Made by a program: the position numbers and the translations under genes. A stretch of DNA of 64,000 nt from Prado023 sp049688395 (GTDB lineage: Bacteria; Actinomycetota; Actinomycetes; S36-B12; CAIYMF01): contig JBAVKQ010000093.1 in assembly GCA_049688395.1 (NCBI GenBank), positions 1-64,000 on the forward strand. The letters are read 5' to 3'. The notes beneath the pieces are model-generated. The model saw nothing but the letters and a program-made list of their open reading frames with translations. It was not told where the DNA came from and searched no databases. This document shows positions 35,076 through 43,981 of the stretch, in pieces (position 1 is the first letter of the stretch; every line of letters starts with the position of its first letter).

Positions 35076-36617
35076 ATGACGAATCCCCACCAGACCGACG
35101 CCGCCGCACCGGAGGCGTCGCAGCGCGGATGGCTCAGCCTCCTGCTGCGCAGTGCGGGGATCCTGGGCATGGCCCTGACGGGTCTGCTGGCCGCGCTGGC
35201 CCTGACACCCGCGGCGTCGGTGACTGTGTTCGGCCAGCAGGTCGAGGTCGGCGCAGTCGCGCCCAGTTCGCTGCAGGGCTGGGCAGGCCCCGGTCAGGCG
35301 GAACTGTTCGGTGCCGGGGCGGTCGAGACGATCCAGACCTTCGAGGGCCCGATCCGGCCACGGATCGTGTGGCAGGAGTTCAATCGCGACGCCGCTGCGA
35401 GCGCCTTCCTGCAGCCCAACGCCGATGACGGCAGGCGCGTCATCAGCACCGACACCAGCGCGATCGGCGAGGCGCTGGCCCGTGGGTGGATCCAGTTCTT
35501 CCTCGACCTCGTGCTGGCCTCGATCCTGTTCGCCGCGTTGGCCTACCTGGTCGTGATCGCGGCGGAGGGCATCGTGCGTGGCCCCCGCGCGACGCATCCA
35601 CGCGCACGCCATCGGATCTGGCCGCTGGCAGCCACCTGCGTGGTCGCCGCGGTGCTCACCACTGCCTCGGCAGCCCTGACGGTCTCCTCGGCACGCGACC
35701 AGCTCGCTGGAGTCGCCAGCCTGGCCGACCTCACCGGATCGGCTCCACTGGTCCCGGCCCCGAGCGCCGCCGGGCCGCCGCGTGCCGACGTGGAGATCGC
35801 GGTCATCGGCGACTCGACGGCCGCCGGGGTCGGCAATGATCCGATGCGCGATCCCACCGACGCCGATATCGCGTGCCAGCGGTCGCAGGACGCCTACGCC
35901 GAGGTACTTCAGGCGGCGACAGGTCGCACGGTGGAGAACCTCGGCTGCGCGTCGGCGACCATCTCCGACGGGCTGCTCACCGCGCAGAGCGGGCGTCGCC
36001 CGGTCACCCCGCCACCGCAGGTCGGGGTGCTCAAGACCCTGACATCACTGCGGATGGTGATCGTGAGCATCGGTGCCAACGACATCGGCTGGGCCGACTT
36101 CCTGAAGTACTGCTACGGGCTGCCCCGCTGCGACGACCAGGTCAGTCAGAGCCTGATCCGCAGCCGGCTGGACACCTTCGGCCTGCAGTACGCACAGCTG
36201 CTCCAGCAGCTCAGCACCCTGCCGACCCAGCCCACGGTGATCGTCACCGGATACTACGATCCGTTCGGCGACGAGTTCGGCTGCTCGGCGTTGGCCGATC
36301 CGCTGGCGCCGGTACCGCCCGCACCCGGGTACGGGTTCGGCCCGGACCCGGGTGAAGACGATCCCGCCGCGAAGGTTGCCACGAAGATCGACCCGATGCG
36401 CTCGGTGCTCGCCCAGCTCAACCTCGTCCTCGAACTGGGTGCGGACGCGTTCGGCTTCAGCCGCGTGCAGCCCACCTTCGAGGGTCACACCCTGTGCAGC
36501 ACCCAGCCCTGGGTTCAGGGCCTGTCCGATCCGCACCCCTTCCACCCGAACGCCGCCGGGGAGTTGGCCATCGCCGCGACCCTGTTGCCGCAGGTCGTCT
36601 CGGTCCTGCCGAGCTGA
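35076..36617 (+). CDS. Membrane-anchored SGNH/GDSL hydrolase
   Basis: The product is 513 residues. Three hydrophobic helices come first (about 22-42, 145-170, 188-212) with an outer loop between the first two. The C-terminal SGNH domain starts near residue 235: VEIAVIGDSTAAGVGND (Ser), MVIVSIGANDIGW (block III Asn) and SDPHPFHPNAAG (Asp-His). Seven or so Cys residues in that domain could form disulfides, consistent with an extracytoplasmic esterase or lipase. No operon partner is adjacent. Confidence 0.8.
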   Translation: MTNPHQTDAAAPEASQRGWLSLLLRSAGILGMALTGLLAALALTPAASVTVFGQQVEVGAVAPSSLQGWAGPGQAELFGAGAVETIQTFEGPIRPRIVWQEFNRDAAASAFLQPNADDGRRVISTDTSAIGEALARGWIQFFLDLVLASILFAALAYLVVIAAEGIVRGPRATHPRARHRIWPLAATCVVAAVLTTASAALTVSSARDQLAGVASLADLTGSAPLVPAPSAAGPPRADVEIAVIGDSTAAGVGNDPMRDPTDADIACQRSQDAYAEVLQAATGRTVENLGCASATISDGLLTAQSGRRPVTPPPQVGVLKTLTSLRMVIVSIGANDIGWADFLKYCYGLPRCDDQVSQSLIRSRLDTFGLQYAQLLQQLSTLPTQPTVIVTGYYDPFGDEFGCSALADPLAPVPPAPGYGFGPDPGEDDPAAKVATKIDPMRSVLAQLNLVLELGADAFGFSRVQPTFEGHTLCSTQPWVQGLSDPHPFHPNAAGELAIAATLLPQVVSVLPS

Positions 36618-36627
36618 GCTGACCCTG

Positions 36628-36657
36628 CGCCTCGGACCGACGCCGATGTCCGAGGCG
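36628..36657. terminator. Bidirectional terminator
   Basis: CGCCTCGGA (36628-36636) pairs with TCCGAGGCG (36649-36657), a 9-bp perfect stem with a 12-nt loop, between the convergent SGNH gene and the glutamate transporter operon. Confidence 0.55.
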
Positions 36658-36672
36658 GGCAGCCGCCACTGC

Positions 36673-37482
36673 TCAGGCGAGCCCGGACACCCGGCGCTCC
36701 ACGGCGACGGCCAGCCGCGACAGGGTGAGGTTGACGATCAGGTAGATGGCGATGACCACCACGAACAGCGGGAACCGGTAGCGATCACCGAAGAAGCTGT
36801 AGTTGAGCTGCATGGTGCGCAGCAGTTCGGGGTAGCCCACGATGAAGCCCAGCGAGGAGTCCTTGAGCAGCACCACGAACTGGCTTATCAGGCTGGGCAG
36901 CATCAGGCGAATCACCTGCGGGAACTGGATGATGCGCAGGGTCTGCCACCGGGACAGCCCGATCGCGGTCCCGGCCTCCACCTGGCCCTTGGGCAGGGCC
37001 GCCAGCCCCGCGCGCAGGATCTCGGCGAACACGGCGGCGTTGTAGAGCACCAGGCCGAACACGACCGCCGAGAACGCCGAGAGGCCCAGGGCGAGCAGGC
37101 CGAAGAACATCATCAACAGCACGGGCATCCCGCGCAGGAACTCGATGAGCACCACGACCGGCCGGCCCAACCAGCGCGACCCGGAGGCACGCACCGTGGT
37201 CAACGCGAAGGCGATCACCAGCGCCACCGGGGCCGCCACAGCAGCTGCCTCGAGGGTGGCCCGCAGGCCGCGCAGCAGCGCGGTCCACACGTCGATGGCG
37301 TCCTGGCCCTTGGGCGGGTCGACGAAGATCAGCCAGCGATCGTCGAACAGCCCTCGGTCGATCATGCCCCGCAGCAGGTACAGCGCACCGGCCAGCAGCA
37401 GCACCCCGACCACGATCGACGCGATCCGCTCCCGGCGCAGGGTCTTGGGCCCGGGGACGTCGTACAGGACGCTGCGACTCAT
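36673..37482 (-). CDS. gluD: Glutamate ABC transporter permease, GluD type
   Basis: The 269-residue permease has a first helix (IASIVVGVLLLAGALYLL) and a long N-terminal loop, then a His/Glu/Gln-type amino-acid permease core with the EAA loop AGLAALPKGQVEAGTAIGLS. It pairs with the GluC permease upstream and overlaps it by 4 nt. The longer N-terminus is typical of GluD versus GluC. Last gene of the operon, followed by a terminator. Confidence 0.88.
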   Translation of the reverse strand: MSRSVLYDVPGPKTLRRERIASIVVGVLLLAGALYLLRGMIDRGLFDDRWLIFVDPPKGQDAIDVWTALLRGLRATLEAAAVAAPVALVIAFALTTVRASGSRWLGRPVVVLIEFLRGMPVLLMMFFGLLALGLSAFSAVVFGLVLYNAAVFAEILRAGLAALPKGQVEAGTAIGLSRWQTLRIIQFPQVIRLMLPSLISQFVVLLKDSSLGFIVGYPELLRTMQLNYSFFGDRYRFPLFVVVIAIYLIVNLTLSRLAVAVERRVSGLA

Positions 37483-38129
37483 CGGACGAACGCCACCTTC
37501 CGCTCGACCTTGCCTGCGATCGCCCCGGCCGGAACCGTGATCAGCAGGTAGAAGGCGGCCACGCCGAGCAGCATCCAGATCACGTCGGCGGGGTAGTCAC
37601 GGGCCAGGCCTCGTCCGGTCGCAGTCAGTTCGACGACGGCGAACCCGGCGGCCACCGAGGTGTTCTTGGTCAGGGCGATGAGCACGTTGATCAGCGGGGG
37701 CACCACGGTGCGCATCGCTTGGGGCAGCACGATCAGGCGCATGACCCCGATGCTGCCCAGGCCGATCGCGCGGGCGGCCTCCGCCTGCCCGATCCCCACG
37801 GAGTTGATCCCGGAGCGGACCGCCTCGCACACGAAGGCCGACGTGTAGACGGTCAGGGCGATGATCGCCGGGATCCGGCCCAGGGGCAGGATGATCCCGA
37901 TCCCGGGCAGGATGAACACGAAGAACACGAACACCAGGGTCAGGGGAGTGTTGCGCCCGATCTCGACCAGCACCCCGGACACCGTCCGCAGCGAGCGCAG
38001 CGGCGAGACCCGGGCGGCGGCCAGGATGGTGCCCAGCACGATCGACAGGGCGCCGGAGATGACCGTGAGGTAGAGGGTCATCCAGAAGCCGGCGAGGTAG
38101 TCGGGCAGTGACTCGATGACCGCGGCCAC
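37479..38129 (-). CDS. gluC: Glutamate ABC transporter permease, GluC type
   Basis: The protein has 216 residues, about five helices, and the EAA loop RSGINSVGIGQAEAARAIGL (the conserved Gly about 20 residues after EAA is included). GTG 38129 was chosen because AGGAGGACGC precedes it; the open frame upstream is not coding. It forms the membrane channel with GluD. It lies 141 nt after the binding-protein gene. Confidence 0.88.
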   Translation of the reverse strand: MAAVIESLPDYLAGFWMTLYLTVISGALSIVLGTILAAARVSPLRSLRTVSGVLVEIGRNTPLTLVFVFFVFILPGIGIILPLGRIPAIIALTVYTSAFVCEAVRSGINSVGIGQAEAARAIGLGSIGVMRLIVLPQAMRTVVPPLINVLIALTKNTSVAAGFAVVELTATGRGLARDYPADVIWMLLGVAAFYLLITVPAGAIAGKVERKVAFVR

Positions 38130-38270
38130 GCGTCCTCCTGGTCTCCGATGGGCCTGTTCGAGCTGATGGGTCCCGGGTGCGGGTGATGCCCGGGGGAGCA
38201 GGGCGCCAGACCCTGCCTCCCGCGGGCACCACACCGCGTCGTCCAGCCATCGCGGCCGGACTCCGTTGGA

Positions 38271-39143
38271 TCAGTAGCGGTCGACCGTCGGAGGCTCGGG
38301 GGTCGGCAGCACCTCGCCGGCCGTGGCCGCCCACGCCGCCTCCCAGCGACCGTCGGTGAACGACGCCTCGAGGGTGTCGTTGATCCACGTGCGGAACGCG
38401 TCATCGCCCTTGGCCATGCCGATGCCGTAGGGCTCGACGGTGAACGGCTCGCCGGCGATCTTGAAGTCCTCCGGGCTCGCGGACACGTACCCGCCGAGGA
38501 TCACGTTGTCGGTGGTCAGGGCGTCGACCTGCCCGTTGCGCAGCGGGTCCAGGCAGTCGGTGTAGGCCGCGAACGCGACCAGCTTCGTGTCCGGGAAGTT
38601 GTCCTTGATGTTACCGGCCGGGGTGGAGCCGTCGACCGAGCAGACCGTCTTGCCGGCGAGGTCGGCCTCGCTGGTGATGGAGTCGTCGTCGATGCGGACC
38701 ATCAGCGACTGACCGGCCTCGTAGTAGGGACCGGCGAAGTCCACGACCTTCTTGCGCTCGTCGTTGATCGTGTAGGTGGCCACGACCATGTCGACCCGGC
38801 CGTCCTGGATGAACGGCTCGCGGTTGGCCGAGACCGTCTCGGTCCACGTGATCCCGGATTCGGGGATGCCCAGCTCCGCGGCCAGCATCTTGGCGATCTC
38901 GACGTCGAAGCCGACCGGGACGCCGTCGGGGCCGACGAGGCCGAACAGCGGCTGGTCGAACTTGGTGCCGATCGTGATGGCCTGGGCGTCAGCCAGCTTG
39001 GCCATCGTCGTACCCGCCTCGAACGCCATGGGCGAGGGGGTCGTGGCGGCGCCGTCGTCGGCACTGTTGGAGCTGCAGGCGGACAGGGCCAGGATCGAGG
39101 CGGCTGCCAGAGCCGCCCATCGGGTGCGTCGGGTGTCCATCAT
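38271..39143 (-). CDS. gluB: Glutamate-binding lipoprotein, GluB type
   Basis: The 290-residue protein has a lipoprotein signal peptide ending ILALSACSS (lipidated Cys near 22). The SBP_bac_3 fold follows: ITIGTKFDQPLFGLVGPDG, VPVGFDVEIAKMLAAELG, MVVATYTINDERKKVVDFAGPYYEAG and KTVCSVDGSTPAGNI. It captures glutamate or a related amino acid outside the membrane. AGGAGG lies 6 nt before ATG 39143. The gene order A-B-C-D matches the corynebacterial gluABCD operon. Confidence 0.9.
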   Translation of the reverse strand: MMDTRRTRWAALAAASILALSACSSNSADDGAATTPSPMAFEAGTTMAKLADAQAITIGTKFDQPLFGLVGPDGVPVGFDVEIAKMLAAELGIPESGITWTETVSANREPFIQDGRVDMVVATYTINDERKKVVDFAGPYYEAGQSLMVRIDDDSITSEADLAGKTVCSVDGSTPAGNIKDNFPDTKLVAFAAYTDCLDPLRNGQVDALTTDNVILGGYVSASPEDFKIAGEPFTVEPYGIGMAKGDDAFRTWINDTLEASFTDGRWEAAWAATAGEVLPTPEPPTVDRY

Positions 39144-39156
39144 GTGTTCCTCCTGG

Positions 39157-39216
39157 GTCGTCGGTCGGGGGTGGTCGGTCGGGGGTGGTCGGTCGGTGTC
39201 GTCGGTCGGTGGGTCG
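39157..39216. repeat. Degenerate GGTCGGTC tandem repeat
   Basis: Between the gluA stop and gluB start lie several copies of a 14-bp unit, roughly GGTCGGTCGGGGGT, degenerating into GGTCGGT steps. It fills the intercistronic spacer and may lengthen by slippage; no coding or operator role is visible. Confidence 0.6.
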
Positions 39217-39969
39217 TCAGTGGCTCAGGACCTTGGACAGGAAGTCCTTGGCCCGGTCGGTGCGCGGGTCGGTGAAGAACTGCTCCGGGGTCGCCTCCTC
39301 GACGATCGACCCCTCGGACATGAAGATGACCCGGTCGGCGGCCTTGCGTGCGAACCCCATCTCGTGGGTGACCACCAGCATCGTCATGCCTTCGCGGGCC
39401 AGGGCCACCATCACGTCGAGGACCTCGTTGATCATCTCCGGGTCCAGCGCGGAGGTCGGCTCGTCGAAGAGCATCACGATCGGATTCATGGCCAACGCGC
39501 GTGCGATGGCCACGCGCTGCTGCTGGCCACCGGACAGCTGTGCGGGCAGCTTCTCGGCCTGGTCGGCGACACCGACGCGCTCCAGGAGCTTCATCGCCTC
39601 CTCGCGCGCGATGGCCGGCTTGACCCCGCGCACCTTGATCGGCCCGAGCGTGATGTTGTCCAGGATCGTCTTGTGCGCGAACAGGTTGAACGACTGGAAG
39701 ACCATGCCCACGTCGGAGCGCAGCTTGGCCAGCGCTCGGCCCTCGGCCGGCAGCGGTTGACCGGCCAGGGAGATGGTGCCCGAATCGATGGTCTCCAGGC
39801 GGTTGATCGCCCTGCAGAGCGTGGACTTGCCCGAGCCCGAGGGGCCGATGATCACCACGACCTCGCCGGCCTGCACCGACATCGTGATGTCGCGCAGCAC
39901 GTGCAGCTCACCGAAGTGCTTGTTGACCTGACTCAACTCGACCAGGGGAGTGCTCGTCGAGCTGCTCAC
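39217..39969 (-). CDS. gluA: Glutamate ABC transporter ATP-binding protein, GluA type
   Basis: The 250-residue ATPase has Walker A GPSGSGKSTLCRAI, Q-loop VGMVFQSFNLFAHKT, signature LSGGQQQRVAIARAL, Walker B VMLFDEPTSALDPEM and H-loop VVTHEMGFARK, typical of polar-amino-acid importers. GTG 39969 is preferred since the 30 in-frame codons before it are unlike the family. It is the first gene of the gluABCD-type operon. Confidence 0.92.
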   Translation of the reverse strand: MSSSTSTPLVELSQVNKHFGELHVLRDITMSVQAGEVVVIIGPSGSGKSTLCRAINRLETIDSGTISLAGQPLPAEGRALAKLRSDVGMVFQSFNLFAHKTILDNITLGPIKVRGVKPAIAREEAMKLLERVGVADQAEKLPAQLSGGQQQRVAIARALAMNPIVMLFDEPTSALDPEMINEVLDVMVALAREGMTMLVVTHEMGFARKAADRVIFMSEGSIVEEATPEQFFTDPRTDRAKDFLSKVLSH

Positions 39970-40147
39970 GTCCAACCGCTCCCGCCCGGGACAGGCGATC
40001 CGTTCCGCTGTCCGCATCCGCCTCGTTGTGACCGTGGCCTCAACGTCCCAGAGGATCACAGTCGAGTCAACAGGGGGCCAACGACCGGCTCGTAACTATT
40101 CGGTGACGATCGACGTCCGTGGTTGTGCTCGCGAGGACTGCGCCCGG

Positions 40148-41203
40148 TCAGGGATGCACGAGGATCTTGACCGCTGTCTCGTTGCGATGGATCAACGTGT
40201 CGAAGCCGTCGGCCACCAGGCGGTCCAGCGGGAGCTTCGCCGTGATGAAGGGCGCCAGGTCGACCCGTCCCTGCCGCACGAGCTCGATGGAGGCCGGGTG
40301 GTCGTTGGCGTAGGCGATCGTGCCGCGCAGGTCGATCTCCTTGAGCACGACAGCCTGCATGTCGATCGTCGCGCGTGTGCCCCAGATCGACACGTTGACC
40401 ACCACCCCGCCCGGCTTCACCGAGACGAGCAGCTGGTCGAGCACCGCGTTGACGCTGGAGCACTCGAAGCAGACGTCGGCGCCGATCCCATTCGTGAGTT
40501 CCAGGACGCGGGCGGTGATGTCGTCCTGGCTCGGGTCCAACACGTGGTCGGCGACCTCGGTCGAGAGCGCCTTGGCCTTCCGCGCTTGGCTCAACTCCGA
40601 GATGATCACCGTGAGGCCCTCGGCCTTCAGGACCGCGGCAAGCAGCAGACCGATGGGGCCCGCGCCTCCCACGAACGCGACGTCACCGGCTTTCGCGCCG
40701 CTGCGCACGAACGCGTGGTGCCCGACCGCGAGTGGCTCGATCAGGGCGGCCTCGTCCAGGGGGATGTCGCCGACCGGATGCACCCATCGCCGGTCGACGA
40801 CGATCTTCTCGCTCAACCCGCCCCCACCACCGGCCAGGCCGATGAACCCCATCTTCGTGCAGAGGTTGTACCGGCCGGTCGTGCACGATGTGCATTGACC
40901 GCACACGATGTAGGGCTCGACCACGACGTGCTCGCCCACGGTGAGGTCCGTGACGCCCTCGCCGAGGGCGGAGATCGTCCCGGAGAATTCGTGACCCATG
41001 GTGACCGGCGCCTGCTCGTGGGTCAGGGGGTGCGGGTGCCCCGGCGCGGGGATGAAGATCGGCCCTTCGAGGAACTCGTGCAGGTCGGTGCCGCAGATCC
41101 CGCACCAGGCGATGTCGATCAGCACCGCTCCCGGGCGCAGCTCCGGCACGGGGATGTCCTGGATCTGGATGTCCTGCGGTCCGTGGAACCGTGCTGCCTT
41201 CAT
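40148..41203 (-). CDS. Zinc-dependent (2,3-butanediol-type) dehydrogenase
   Basis: This 351-residue MDR enzyme keeps all zinc ligands: catalytic CGICGTDLHEF and GHEFSG, structural CGQCTSCTTGRYNLC. The NAD site is VAFVGGAGPIGLLLAAVLKAEG. The pattern is closest to (R,R)-butanediol dehydrogenases, which interconvert 2,3-butanediol and acetoin, though sorbitol or threonine dehydrogenase activity cannot be excluded. GAGAAGG stands before ATG 41203. No acetoin genes are adjacent. Confidence 0.85.
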   Translation of the reverse strand: MKAARFHGPQDIQIQDIPVPELRPGAVLIDIAWCGICGTDLHEFLEGPIFIPAPGHPHPLTHEQAPVTMGHEFSGTISALGEGVTDLTVGEHVVVEPYIVCGQCTSCTTGRYNLCTKMGFIGLAGGGGGLSEKIVVDRRWVHPVGDIPLDEAALIEPLAVGHHAFVRSGAKAGDVAFVGGAGPIGLLLAAVLKAEGLTVIISELSQARKAKALSTEVADHVLDPSQDDITARVLELTNGIGADVCFECSSVNAVLDQLLVSVKPGGVVVNVSIWGTRATIDMQAVVLKEIDLRGTIAYANDHPASIELVRQGRVDLAPFITAKLPLDRLVADGFDTLIHRNETAVKILVHP

Positions 41204-41756
41204 CGCGGCCTTCTCTCGGACTGTGATCGCCAGCGGGGCCGCACGAACAGGCCCAGCGGCTTCGGGTCGTGTTGTCGAGGAAGCTCGCCCGCCTCGTCAT
41301 CGGTGCGTGTCCATGCAAGTTGGCATCGCCGCGCCTGACCGAAGCGAATTCGGGCCCGTCTCGGCCCGAATCGCCGAGTTGTGGTGGGAAGCGGCCCCGG
41401 CCGGCGCCCCGCAACCGCGAAGCGCCGAGTTGTGGTTGCACCCGCCCGATGCTGTTGCGGTCTTTCGACCACGCGGAGCGCGAACCAGCAGCGCCAGGCT
41501 GGCCACGACCAGCCTTTCGACCACAAGTCGGCGAACCGCTGATCGGGCCGCTCAGATGGGACCTCGTCCTCCGTATCGCGCAGTGCCTGCGATACCGGGT
41601 GATCTGACGCGGCAACGCGTCCGACGTGCGCATTCGTCCTGTCCGCAGCGGTGCCCTCACCTGCCCAGGGCAGCGCGTCGTCCGAGTGATCCTCAGCACC
41701 TGACCCGAGCCCCACGCGCCGTGATCGATCCCGGCGACCCCGTCTTGGACGCGTAG
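41204..41756. repeat. Gene-free 553-nt stretch with inverted-repeat cluster 2
   Basis: No supportable gene is found. Four copies of the dispersed motif are at 41369-41390 (+), 41421-41440 (+), 41461-41486 (-, shortened middle) and 41514-41537 (-). The order, two forward then two reverse with one short form, closely resembles the cluster near 24.7 kb. A hairpin formed by GCGAATTCGGGCC and GGCCCGAATCGC (about 41344-41374) begins the cluster. Open frames crossing it are made of repeat sequence. Confidence 0.65.
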
Positions 41757-42929
41757 TCAGCCTTCGGCCAGGCTGGCGCCCAGCGCGCGCAGTCCGTCGA
41801 GGTCGTGGACGTCGGTCGCCTGGGCTGTGGCTCGGGCGACGGGCACGTGTGGGAAGCCGGCGCTGAAGTGCCCGATCAGGTGGGTCTCCCGGCTGATGCG
41901 CGCCATGCGTTCGGCGTGCACCCGCAGGATCCGCTCGGTCAGGCCGTGCTCGGGGAGGTCGGCCAGGTCCTGGGCCCCCAGCCGGCTGCGCTCGAGGGTG
42001 AGGGTCGGGGCATCAGTGCTGTGGATCCGGTTGAGCACGAGCCCGGCCAGGGCCATCTGATCCTGTTCCAGTCTCTGGGTGAAGTAGGCCGCTTCGCGCA
42101 ACGCGTCGGGCTCCGGGGTGGCCACGACCAGGAAGCTGGTCCCGGGCGCCTGGAGTTGGGCGTAGGTCAGTTCGGCGCGCTCGCGGAAGCCGCCGAAGAT
42201 GGTGTCCAGGGCGGCGATCAGGCTCTGGACGTTGGTGAGGATCTGCGCCCCGAAGACCCGGTTCATGACCCCGGACATGGCCCAGACCCCGGCGTTGAAC
42301 ACGGTGAGATAGGTCCGGCCACCGAGGCGCGCCGGTGCCAGGAAGAGCTTGATCGTGCGGCCGTCGAGGAAGGAACCCAACCGCTGGGGGGCATCGAGGA
42401 AGTCCAGGGCCGAGCGCGAGGGTGGCGTGTCCACGACGATCAGGTCCCAGCGCCCGTCTTCATCGGCCTGGGCACGCAGTTGGCCCAGCTTCTCCATGGC
42501 CATGTACTCCTGGGTGCCGGTGAACGAGGTGGACATGGATTGGTAGAACGGGTTGGCGAAGATCGCCCGGGCCTGGTCGGGGGCTGCGTGGGTCGCCACC
42601 GTCTCGTCGAAGGTGCGCTTCATGTCCAGCATCATCGCCTCGAGCAGGCCGCCGGCTGCCAGGTCCACATCAGGTACCACGCGCGGGACGTTGTCCAGGT
42701 GTTCCAGGCCCATCGACTGGGCGAGCCTGCGCGCGGGGTCGATGGTCAGCACGCACACCCGTCGCCCCTGCTCGGCCGCCCGCAGGGCCAGCGCTGCTGC
42801 CGTGGTGGTCTTGCCGACCCCGCCCGAGCCGCAGCACACGATGATCCGGGTGCCCCGGTCGGCGAGCAGCCCGTCCACGTCCAGGCGTGGGGCAGCAGTG
42901 GCAGACGCGTGCGTTCCCCTCGAGGTCAC
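41757..42929 (-). CDS. ArsA/GET3-like ATPase (second of a pair)
   Basis: The 390-residue protein has the deviant Walker A GSGGVGKTTTAAALAL (about 36-51), VLTIDPARRLAQSMGL (switch I region) and DLIVVDTPPSRSALDFLD (switch II), typical of the ArsA branch. Actinobacteria usually encode two such ATPases side by side, as here. Their role is not settled: no arsenic pump gene is nearby and the Cys triad of ArsA is not evident. It overlaps the partner gene by 4 nt. Confidence 0.87.
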   Translation of the reverse strand: MTSRGTHASATAAPRLDVDGLLADRGTRIIVCCGSGGVGKTTTAAALALRAAEQGRRVCVLTIDPARRLAQSMGLEHLDNVPRVVPDVDLAAGGLLEAMMLDMKRTFDETVATHAAPDQARAIFANPFYQSMSTSFTGTQEYMAMEKLGQLRAQADEDGRWDLIVVDTPPSRSALDFLDAPQRLGSFLDGRTIKLFLAPARLGGRTYLTVFNAGVWAMSGVMNRVFGAQILTNVQSLIAALDTIFGGFRERAELTYAQLQAPGTSFLVVATPEPDALREAAYFTQRLEQDQMALAGLVLNRIHSTDAPTLTLERSRLGAQDLADLPEHGLTERILRVHAERMARISRETHLIGHFSAGFPHVPVARATAQATDVHDLDGLRALGASLAEG

Positions 42930-43936
42930 GACCCACCCACCCCGAAGCCCTGCTCGGTCAGGGCTGCGGCGAGCTCGTACAGCCCGCCGAGGTCGATGCC
43001 CGCTGCCAACCAGGCAAGCTCGTAGGTGGGCCGGCCCAGCGACGCCAGGGCGGCCCGCTCGGTCGCCTCCAGGTCGAACCGGTCCGTGGCGTCGAGCGCC
43101 TCCCCGGTCAGCGCGTCGACGACCGCGCCGCTGGTGGGCAGACCCACGGCCGCCAGCCCGGCGGCGATCTCGGCCCGGGGCAACTGCCCGCTGCGGGCCT
43201 GGGTGAGGTCACCGGCGGTGAGGACGGGCTGGCGCACCATGTTGATCAGAACGCCACCGACCGGCAGGCCGATCCCGCCCAACTCCGCCACCACGTCCAC
43301 GGTCTCCTGCGTGGGCATCTCCTCGAGCAGGGTCACGACGTGCACCGCGGTCTGTGCCGAGCGGAGCACCTCCATGATCGATTCGGCCTGGTTGCGCACG
43401 GGCCCGACCCGAGCCAGGCCGGCGACCTGCTCGTTGACGTTGAGGAAGCGCGCGACCCGCCCGGTGGGCGGGGCGTCCACCACGACGGCGTCGTACCGGA
43501 CGCCGTCGGGCCGGGATGCATCCAGGGTCTGGCAGATCTTGCCGGTCAGGAACACGTCGCGTAGTCCTGGGGCGATCGTGGTGACGAAGTCCAGGACCCC
43601 CAGCCTGTCCAGCGCCCACCTCGCCCGACCGAGGTGGTAGACGGTCTGCAGGTACTCCAGCAGCGCGTCCTGGACATCGACCGCCAGGGCGTACACCTCG
43701 CCACCGCCCCGGGCCACGGCGACGCGACGCTCGGCGTAGGGCAGCGGCGGGCAGTCGAACAGCTGCGCGATGCCTTGACGGCCCTCCACCTCGATGAGCA
43801 GTGTGCGCCGGCCCCCCGCAGCCAGCGCGAGCGCGAGCGCAGCCGCCAGGGTCGTCTTGCCCGTACCCCCCTTGCCGGTCACCACGTGCAGCCGGACATC
43901 GGTCCAGTCCGGGGGGCGCGCAGGGTCGACGGGCAC
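42926..43936 (-). CDS. ArsA/GET3-like ATPase (first of a pair)
   Basis: The 336-residue protein carries GKGGTGKTTLAAALAL (about 21-36), TLLIEVEGRQGIAQLF and VVVDAPPTGRVARFL. These are the P-loop and switch motifs of ArsA-type ATPases, which dimerise and couple ATP hydrolysis to cargo handling. TAAGGT lies 7 nt before GTG 43936, so the pair probably has its own leaderless message even though it follows the PKS cluster by only 45 nt. Confidence 0.87.
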   Translation of the reverse strand: MPVDPARPPDWTDVRLHVVTGKGGTGKTTLAAALALALAAGGRRTLLIEVEGRQGIAQLFDCPPLPYAERRVAVARGGGEVYALAVDVQDALLEYLQTVYHLGRARWALDRLGVLDFVTTIAPGLRDVFLTGKICQTLDASRPDGVRYDAVVVDAPPTGRVARFLNVNEQVAGLARVGPVRNQAESIMEVLRSAQTAVHVVTLLEEMPTQETVDVVAELGGIGLPVGGVLINMVRQPVLTAGDLTQARSGQLPRAEIAAGLAAVGLPTSGAVVDALTGEALDATDRFDLEATERAALASLGRPTYELAWLAAGIDLGGLYELAAALTEQGFGVGGS

Positions 43937-43943
43937 GTCCTCG

Positions 43944-43949
43944 ACCTTA
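43944..43949 (-). promoter_or_regulatory. Putative -10 box of the ArsA-like pair
   Basis: On the minus strand TAAGGT is followed by 7 nt and the GTG at 43936, the spacing for a leaderless transcript. Confidence 0.45.
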
Positions 43950-43981
43950 GGCCTGATCTCGCGACCCGGCCCGCCGCCGGA

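Noticed and set aside
41200..41715. A 171-codon frame in the gap after the butanediol-type dehydrogenase
   Set aside because: It runs through the intergenic repeat cluster, lacks a ribosome site and contains repeated TTTRRF-type translations of the repeat.
41757..43936. An arsenic-resistance operon based on the ArsA-like ATPases
   Set aside because: No arsB, arsC, arsD or arsR is nearby and the metal-binding Cys set of ArsA was not found.
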